In this document: piece after piece, positions 6,327 through 10,687 of the stretch
How positions within the stretch are numbered: position 1 is the stretch's first letter
Layout: each line of letters opens with the position of its first letter
Source: Candidatus Brocadiaceae bacterium
Lineage (GTDB): Bacteria > Planctomycetota > Brocadiia > SM23-32
Direction: 5' to 3'
NCBI GenBank assembly: GCA_030615435.1
Contig: JAUWZH010000074.1
Coordinates: 1 to 10,687, forward strand
Length of the DNA: 10,687 nt
Notes under the pieces: model-generated
The model's input: the letters and a program-made list of their open reading frames with translations, nothing else
Databases searched by the model: none
Told to the model about the DNA's origin: nothing
Translations under genes and position numbers: made by a program

Positions 6327-8990
6327 CTACTTCGGGCCGTCGTGAGTCAGCTTTTCCGCCTCTTCCAGTATGCCTATCGCGCGGGACTTGGCCGCCTGGA
6401 AACCCGCCAGCGGCGCCTCCGCGAACATCCCGCCCGGTACGGCCCGAAGCACATTCCGGAACGCCACCCTGCGCTTTTCAACCTGAAGGAGGCAATCTGC
6501 CTCGCTGCCGATCAGGGACTCCATCTCAGTGCCAAGCCACGCCCGCTTGAGGACGGCGCCGGCCTGCCCGGTCGGGAGGTCCAGCACCGGCCTGCCTTTC
6601 CGAAGCGCGGCAGCTCCCAGGGCGGCCTCCTCCCGCGCGTCGCGCAGAATGTGCCAGAGCACCGACTGCCTGTCCACCTGCCCAGTGGGGCGGGGGCAGA
6701 GCACGGCTGCCCCTGCAAGCTCCTGCCAGGCGGCAGCCCAGAAGGCGCTGCGGAGCTCCAGCGCCGCCTTGCGCCAGTGCATCCCCCGCACGTCGAGGAA
6801 AAGCCAGACGGAATGCTCAGGGCGAATCCTGCCGGCCTTCAGGAGGGCTGCTACGGCGCCCGGCGCGCAGCCGCCTTCGACGAGCCAGTGTTCGGGGGGA
6901 CTCCCCAGCCATCGCGTGTCCGCTTCGAGGCCGCGAAGGCGGGGAAAGACCACAGCGGGGGTGAACCCCATCGCGCGAACCGGTTCCACCGCCCGCAGGT
7001 CATCCACACCGGACCACAAGAGCCAACCAGGAGCCGGAAGGGTCGCCATCCGCCCGCCCATTGCGCGGGCCATGCGCTCGGCCCCCTCAGCCCCCGAGGC
7101 AGGCGAATGGAACCCGAGCATGTCCAGACTCGCGGACCCGGGAGCGTGCGGAGCCCTCCGGGCGGAACGCCATTGCGTGTCCCCATCCGTCCGCAGCGTC
7201 AGGGCGCTCACCGTATAGCCGATCAATTTCGAGATGGCCGTTCCTGCCGGCTCCGGCCCTGCCCCCCCGGCATCCACGAACCACAACGCGAAGCCTTCGT
7301 GCGGGGCGAGCCGCCGGGCCGACACGTGCACCCGGATCGGCGCTTCCATCCCCGCCGCGTCCCCTTCGAGGTAAAGGCGGGCCGAATAGACCCCCGGCTT
7401 GAGGTGGGAGGCATCCAGGGTGAGGGCCATCCAGACCGTCTCGTCTTGGGCGACCCCGCGTTCGGCGAAAGGCACCAGGTAAGCCCTCCCTTCCCCGTCC
7501 TGCTCGACCGACCAGAGGTAGGCCGCCGCGGGATGGAGAACGCGCAGGCCTTTTTCGGGCTCCTGCGCTGCCGCGATGCTCACGCGCAGACGTCCCACCG
7601 GGGCAAGCGCCCGGACGGCGAAGAACAGCGTTTCGCGCTCCCCCGCACATAGTGCCACATGGACCGGCCCACCGAGCAAGCGCGGCCGGCCGCCCTCAAA
7701 CTGCCAGAAGACAAATCCCCTTTCCCGCGCCTCGTCGTCGGGGGGAATCCCGGCTTCCGGCTCGAGCGCCTCTGGCTGTGCCAGCCTCGCCACGTGCGGC
7801 GAAGGCAAATCGTCCGCCAATTCCATCGGCGCTGAGGTGCCCGCTGACAGAGGCGCCAGGAACCGCCCGACCAATTGCCCTCTGCCGTAGAGTTCGTGCA
7901 GAAACCAGGCCGGACGGGCCTCGCTTTGCCGCACGGTGAGCTTGCCGACCACAGGTCGGCGGGCCGCGATGCGCCCATAGTGCAAGGTATCGCACGGTTC
8001 CAGTTCGGCGCCGTCCGCCCCGTAGGCGCGGGTCACGATGGAAAGGTCTGCCAGGTCCTCCCCAAGCGGCATGATGCGCAGGTTTATGCTGAGAGCGCCG
8101 TCCGCTGCGCGAGAGGTAGTGGTGTCGGCCGCGAATTGCGGAGTGAGGCTGCTCACTGCCGCAAATCCCTCCAGAGGCACGACCAGCAGCTCGCTTTCCA
8201 GCGCAGATGCCGCCGGCACGGGCCGATAGCGCCAGCGGGTCAGCACGGCGCCTTCGCAGTTTCTCTCGGCCCAGAAGCGCCGCGGCCCCGCATCCAGGAA
8301 GACAAAGCCGATCCCCCTTTTCGTCACGGGGTCGGTGACGGCGACCCAGCTCATGGGGCCCTCAGCGCGTCGGAGAGGATTCAGTTCGCGCAGCAGGGTG
8401 GCGGACGTGATGGCCCTCGAGCCGCCGCCCCGCCCCAGGCAGTAATACTCGCGCCCCGTTTGTTTGCCCTCGGCAGGAAGCACGATGCTCGAGAGCGCCG
8501 GGGCATCGGCTCCGCCAAGCGGGAATCGCGAATGGTTCTCAAAGGTCAGCTTCGCGCGGAAAAAGGGCAAACTGCGCGAGAACAGGAAGCGCTTGCGCAC
8601 GACGAGCGGCCCGCAGGTGCACGCGAACTCCAGGGAAGCTTCCCCGGGGCCGACTTCCCTGTGGACGAGCTTGAAGGGGAGGTCCGCGCTGTGGACCTCC
8701 TGGAGCAGGCCGCCCGGAGCGCTCCTCCTCCACTCGGTCGCTTCAGCCTTTTCCTCATTGCCGAACCGCAGGGAAGTAATGCTCGCCCCGAGCGCCGGCC
8801 TGATGACCACCTCGTAGAAGTCGTTCCCGACGACCATCGCCGTCTCGTCGCCGATCTTGCGCTCCCAGACCCTGAGCGGTCCCGCGCCCTCAGCGGCGTC
8901 AGGGGCGGCAGTCCCGAGGCTGCCCAATGCAGTCCCGAAGCACACTGCGGCGAGCAAGACAAGGCGTCTGAGTTGCTTTCTGCGTGGCAT
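6327..8990 (-). CDS. Large secreted protein with mutarotase-like N-terminal domain, function unknown
   Basis: An 887-residue protein with a Sec signal peptide: 'MPRRKQLRRL' then a hydrophobic run (11-26), cleavage likely near residue 29. Residues about 40-290 look like an all-beta sandwich of the galactose-mutarotase-like type found in carbohydrate-active proteins ('NDFYEVVIRPALGASITSLRFG' region, 56-77; 'RKRFLFSRSLPFFRAKLTFEN' region, 132-152). A further beta region includes 'LKPGVYSARLYLEG' (530-543), typical of bacterial beta-sandwich domains. The C-terminal part (about 565-880) is alpha/beta with 'WSGVDDL', 'VWLFLDVRGMHW' and a final helical segment 'SVLWHILRDAREEAA' (776-790). It recalls degenerate TIM-barrel glycosidase-like proteins (DUF4091 style), but I see no clear catalytic acid pair. 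ATG at 8990 is preferred over TTG at 9020 because GAGG lies five bases upstream. A good promoter precedes it and the FGGY kinase follows, suggesting a role in glycan recognition or use. The family assignment is tentative. Confidence 0.7.
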   Translation of the reverse strand: MPRRKQLRRLVLLAAVCFGTALGSLGTAAPDAAEGAGPLRVWERKIGDETAMVVGNDFYEVVIRPALGASITSLRFGNEEKAEATEWRRSAPGGLLQEVHSADLPFKLVHREVGPGEASLEFACTCGPLVVRKRFLFSRSLPFFRAKLTFENHSRFPLGGADAPALSSIVLPAEGKQTGREYYCLGRGGGSRAITSATLLRELNPLRRAEGPMSWVAVTDPVTKRGIGFVFLDAGPRRFWAERNCEGAVLTRWRYRPVPAASALESELLVVPLEGFAAVSSLTPQFAADTTTSRAADGALSINLRIMPLGEDLADLSIVTRAYGADGAELEPCDTLHYGRIAARRPVVGKLTVRQSEARPAWFLHELYGRGQLVGRFLAPLSAGTSAPMELADDLPSPHVARLAQPEALEPEAGIPPDDEARERGFVFWQFEGGRPRLLGGPVHVALCAGERETLFFAVRALAPVGRLRVSIAAAQEPEKGLRVLHPAAAYLWSVEQDGEGRAYLVPFAERGVAQDETVWMALTLDASHLKPGVYSARLYLEGDAAGMEAPIRVHVSARRLAPHEGFALWFVDAGGAGPEPAGTAISKLIGYTVSALTLRTDGDTQWRSARRAPHAPGSASLDMLGFHSPASGAEGAERMARAMGGRMATLPAPGWLLWSGVDDLRAVEPVRAMGFTPAVVFPRLRGLEADTRWLGSPPEHWLVEGGCAPGAVAALLKAGRIRPEHSVWLFLDVRGMHWRKAALELRSAFWAAAWQELAGAAVLCPRPTGQVDRQSVLWHILRDAREEAALGAAALRKGRPVLDLPTGQAGAVLKRAWLGTEMESLIGSEADCLLQVEKRRVAFRNVLRAVPGGMFAEAPLAGFQAAKSRAIGILEEAEKLTHDGPK

Positions 8991-9037
8991 TATTACCTCT
9001 GCCGGTGCCGCCGGCCCCAACCGGCCCGACCAGCATC

Positions 9038-9066
9038 AGTAAAGCGGCTCCCAGAAGGCATGTCAA
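9038..9066 (-). promoter_or_regulatory. Promoter of the secreted protein-kinase unit
   Basis: On the minus strand a perfect TTGACA (9061-9066) is followed by exactly 17 bases and TTTACT (9038-9043, 4 of 6 match). The predicted start near 9031 leaves a leader of about 40 bases before the ATG at 8990. It lies in the 288-base divergent region shared with the alanine racemase promoter. Confidence 0.6.
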
Positions 9067-9206
9067 GGCGTATCGGGCCGCCCTGGGGTGGGGTTGGCAC
9101 GAAACGGCGCGCGTTTTCTCTCGCCCGGGCCGATTTGTTTTCGGTTCTTTCTGAGGCCGGCGCAAGGGCTTCTCAGGCCGTCCTCGGGGATTTCGCGCTG
9201 CAAATG

Positions 9207-9236
9207 TTGACTTCGGGGAATCCCCCCTCTTATACT
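9207..9236 (+). promoter_or_regulatory. Promoter of alanine racemase with a palindrome in the spacer
   Basis: TTGACT (9207-9212) and TATACT (9231-9236), each 5 of 6 to consensus, are separated by 18 bases. The spacer contains GGGGAATCCCC (9215-9225), a perfect palindrome around one central base, which could be an operator. Transcription would start near 9243, downstream of the in-frame ATG at 9204, so it favours the GTG at 9279 as start and leaves a leader of about 36 bases. Confidence 0.6.
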
Positions 9237-9278
9237 CCTGAGACGCCGTCGTCCACGCACGTAACGGGGACAAAGACA

Positions 9279-10514
9279 GTGTCCAGGCCGACCTTCGCGC
9301 GGATAGACCTCGATGCGGTGATGCACAACGTCAGGGCGTTAAAGCGGCTGATCGGCGGGCGGAAAGTCTGCGCTTCGGTCAAGGCCGACGCCTACGGTCA
9401 CGGCGCCTGTGCCGTGGCCAGAGCGATGAGCATCGCCGGGGTTGATATGTTCGCCGTCGCGATGACGGAGGAGGCGGTGGAGCTGAGGGAGGCAGGTATC
9501 CGCCGGCCGATCCTCCTGCTCACCACCGTCCCCGAAGAAGATATGGCCGATATCCTGCGCCACGGCATAACCGCCTGCATCACCGACGAGGCATTCGCAC
9601 AGATGCTCTCTCAGGAGGCCCTCCAGCAGGGAAGGCCCGCCGAGGCGCACGTCAACGTGGACACGGGGATGGCACGGGTGGGCATCCCGCACGAGGGCGC
9701 CGCCGAGGCCATCCTGCGCATCAGAGAGCTTCCCGGCATAGTGCTGACGGGGATATTCACTCACTTCGCCTGCTCCGATTCGGAGGACCTCTCGGTGTCG
9801 CGGCAACAGATGGCCCTCTTCCGAGAGGTGATCGGTTCCCTGAAGGCGAGCGGCGTTCCGGTGCCGATGCTCCACATCGCCAACAGCGCCGCGACGCTGC
9901 GGATGCCGGAAGCGTACCTGGACTGCGTGCGACCGGGATTGATCCTCTACGGGCTCTATTCCAGGAGGATGCTCGGGGCTCGGATTGCGCTCAAGGCGGT
10001 GATGTCTCTCCAGACCCACATATCTTTTTGCAAGAGGGTTCCGGCGGGCACGAAACTCGGTTACGGACATACCTTCACCACGTGGCGCGATTCCGTGATC
10101 GCCACCCTCCCGATCGGCTATCACGATGGTTACATGCGTGAGTATTCCAACACGGGCGAGGTCCTCATCCGCGGACGTCACGCACGGGTGGTGGGACGAG
10201 TCTGCATGGATCAGACGCTCGCCGACGCCACGGACATACCTGGCGTGAGCCCCGGAGATCAGGTAGTCATATACGGCGAGCAGGACGGGCGGCGCATCCG
10301 CATCGAAGATATGGCGTCCCGGCTCGGCCGGGTACCTTACGAGTTGACCTGTGCGATCGGGGGCCGTGTTCGCCGCCGCTATGTGCTCAACGGGGAGGTG
10401 GTCGGGGAAACGCCGATGAGGTCGTTGGTTCCCCCGGCAGTACTGCGCCAGGTCTTCCCGAGCGTGGCAGATGCAGGGACTGAGGCAAAGCCTGCTAGGC
10501 GTGGAGCCGCTTGA
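9279..10514 (+). CDS. alr: Alanine racemase (PLP-dependent)
   Basis: A 411-residue cytosolic enzyme that interconverts L- and D-alanine, supplying D-Ala for peptidoglycan. The PLP-binding lysine is K35 in 'SVKADAYGHG' (33-42). R133 follows in 'DTGMARVG'. 'GIFTHFACSD' (158-167), 'HIANSAAT' (199-206) and 'VRPGLILYG' (217-225) are the usual barrel cofactor segments. The second catalytic base is Y262 in 'LGYGHTF', and the C-terminal beta domain has 'PIGYHDGY' (278-285, usually GYADGY) and 'GRVCMDQ' (306-312). The final 30 or so residues form a tail beyond the usual end. GTG at 9279 is chosen because the family N-terminus begins just after it, GGGGA lies eight bases upstream, and the promoter predicts transcription from about 9243. 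An in-frame ATG at 9204 would add 25 proline/serine/threonine-rich residues. The long open frame further upstream is antisense to the secreted-protein gene and not part of this one. Confidence 0.95.
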   Translation: MSRPTFARIDLDAVMHNVRALKRLIGGRKVCASVKADAYGHGACAVARAMSIAGVDMFAVAMTEEAVELREAGIRRPILLLTTVPEEDMADILRHGITACITDEAFAQMLSQEALQQGRPAEAHVNVDTGMARVGIPHEGAAEAILRIRELPGIVLTGIFTHFACSDSEDLSVSRQQMALFREVIGSLKASGVPVPMLHIANSAATLRMPEAYLDCVRPGLILYGLYSRRMLGARIALKAVMSLQTHISFCKRVPAGTKLGYGHTFTTWRDSVIATLPIGYHDGYMREYSNTGEVLIRGRHARVVGRVCMDQTLADATDIPGVSPGDQVVIYGEQDGRRIRIEDMASRLGRVPYELTCAIGGRVRRRYVLNGEVVGETPMRSLVPPAVLRQVFPSVADAGTEAKPARRGAA

Positions 10515-10687
10515 CCTGAAGGCCGTGCTGGGGCGCGCCGGCGGCGAGATGCCGGAGCTGCTTGCCCTGCGAGGGTCCTTCGCTGGTGACCTTCCCATCC
10601 TACGGCTCGTGCAGCAGACCGTGGATGCGGTCCGTCGGGACCCTCCGCCCCCGGGCCGGAGCTGTGCCGGGCCGTGCAGGCCGTGGT
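10471..10687 (+). CDS. Partial unrecognised reading frame overlapping the alr end
   Basis: An open frame from ATG 10471 (or GTG 10501) runs past the window edge with no stop in 72 codons. It overlaps the last 44 (or 14) bases of alanine racemase. Codons from about 10501 to 10635 have coding-like G/C third positions and give a leucine-rich, probably helical stretch ('LDLKAVLGRAGGEMPELLALRG'-like, shown here only as an impression). After a proline run near 10640-10653 the residues become Cys/Arg/Pro-rich, whereas the frame starting at 10659 reads 'ELCRAVQAVV', more protein-like. A frameshift or sequencing error in the C-rich run is possible. Neither start has a good ribosome site. I do not recognise the family; the overlap suggests translational coupling to alr if it is real. 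Confidence 0.35.
   Translation, partial: MQGLRQSLLGVEPLDLKAVLGRAGGEMPELLALRGSFAGDLPILRLVQQTVDAVRRDPPPPGRSCAGPCRPW

Noticed and set aside
4748..6550. Plus-strand open frame of about 600 codons
   Set aside because: It is antisense to the FGGY kinase, which has all family motifs. The translation is Arg/Pro/Gly-rich without recognisable domains, a usual artefact of high GC at third positions.
6180..7652. Plus-strand open frame of about 490 codons
   Set aside because: It is antisense to the secreted protein and kinase start, with low-complexity Arg/Pro/His-rich translation and no ribosome site or domain.
7875..9278. Long N-terminal extension of alanine racemase
   Set aside because: The frame happens to be open across the antisense of the secreted-protein gene. 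The alanine racemase family starts near 9279, and a promoter lies at 9207-9236.
9339..10598. Minus-strand open frame of about 420 codons over alr
   Set aside because: It is a shadow of alanine racemase; the His/Arg-rich translation resembles no family.

Overview
The window is GC-rich bacterial chromosome with strong G/C bias at third codon positions, clear Shine-Dalgarno sites and sigma70-like promoters. The gene content suits an environmental, probably uncultured, carbohydrate-degrading bacterium of the Planctomycetota / Armatimonadota / Hydrogenedentota kind: a Gfo/Idh/MocA dehydrogenase, a xylose-isomerase-like TIM barrel, an FGGY kinase, a secreted PQQ-type propeller and a large secreted carbohydrate-active-like protein. 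This lineage guess is an inference from gene style only. No RNA genes, insertion sequences, CRISPR arrays or phage genes were seen.

Layout. Six genes lie on the minus strand, read from right to left. They are a secreted protein of about 887 residues with a mutarotase-like N-terminus (8990-6327), an FGGY sugar kinase (6241-4775), a secreted eight-repeat PQQ-like beta-propeller (4602-3388), a Gfo/Idh/MocA oxidoreductase (3092-1923), a sugar phosphate isomerase/epimerase-like protein (1825-833), and an archaemetzincin-like protein (553-1) cut by the window edge. Alanine racemase (9279-10514) is on the plus strand, divergent from the secreted protein. A partial, unrecognised plus-strand reading frame overlaps its end and runs off the window.

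Transcription. Promoter-like -35/-10 pairs precede the secreted protein (9066-9038), the propeller gene (4757-4729, weak -10), the oxidoreductase (3198-3171, very good) and, weakly, the archaemetzincin-like gene. Another precedes alanine racemase (9207-9236), with a perfect small palindrome in its spacer. The likely units are therefore secreted protein + kinase, propeller alone, oxidoreductase + isomerase (probably ended by a hairpin at 780-800), and the archaemetzincin-like gene.

Function. The kinase, NAD(P)-type dehydrogenase and isomerase/epimerase-like TIM barrel are the three enzyme types expected in catabolism of an unusual sugar or polyol, and the two secreted proteins could act on or bind extracellular material. 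No transporter or regulator is present, so the substrate cannot be named. Alanine racemase is a housekeeping cell-wall enzyme that happens to be adjacent. The most unusual item is the archaemetzincin-like protein, whose HExxH zinc site appears replaced. I see no convincing novel defence or mobile system.
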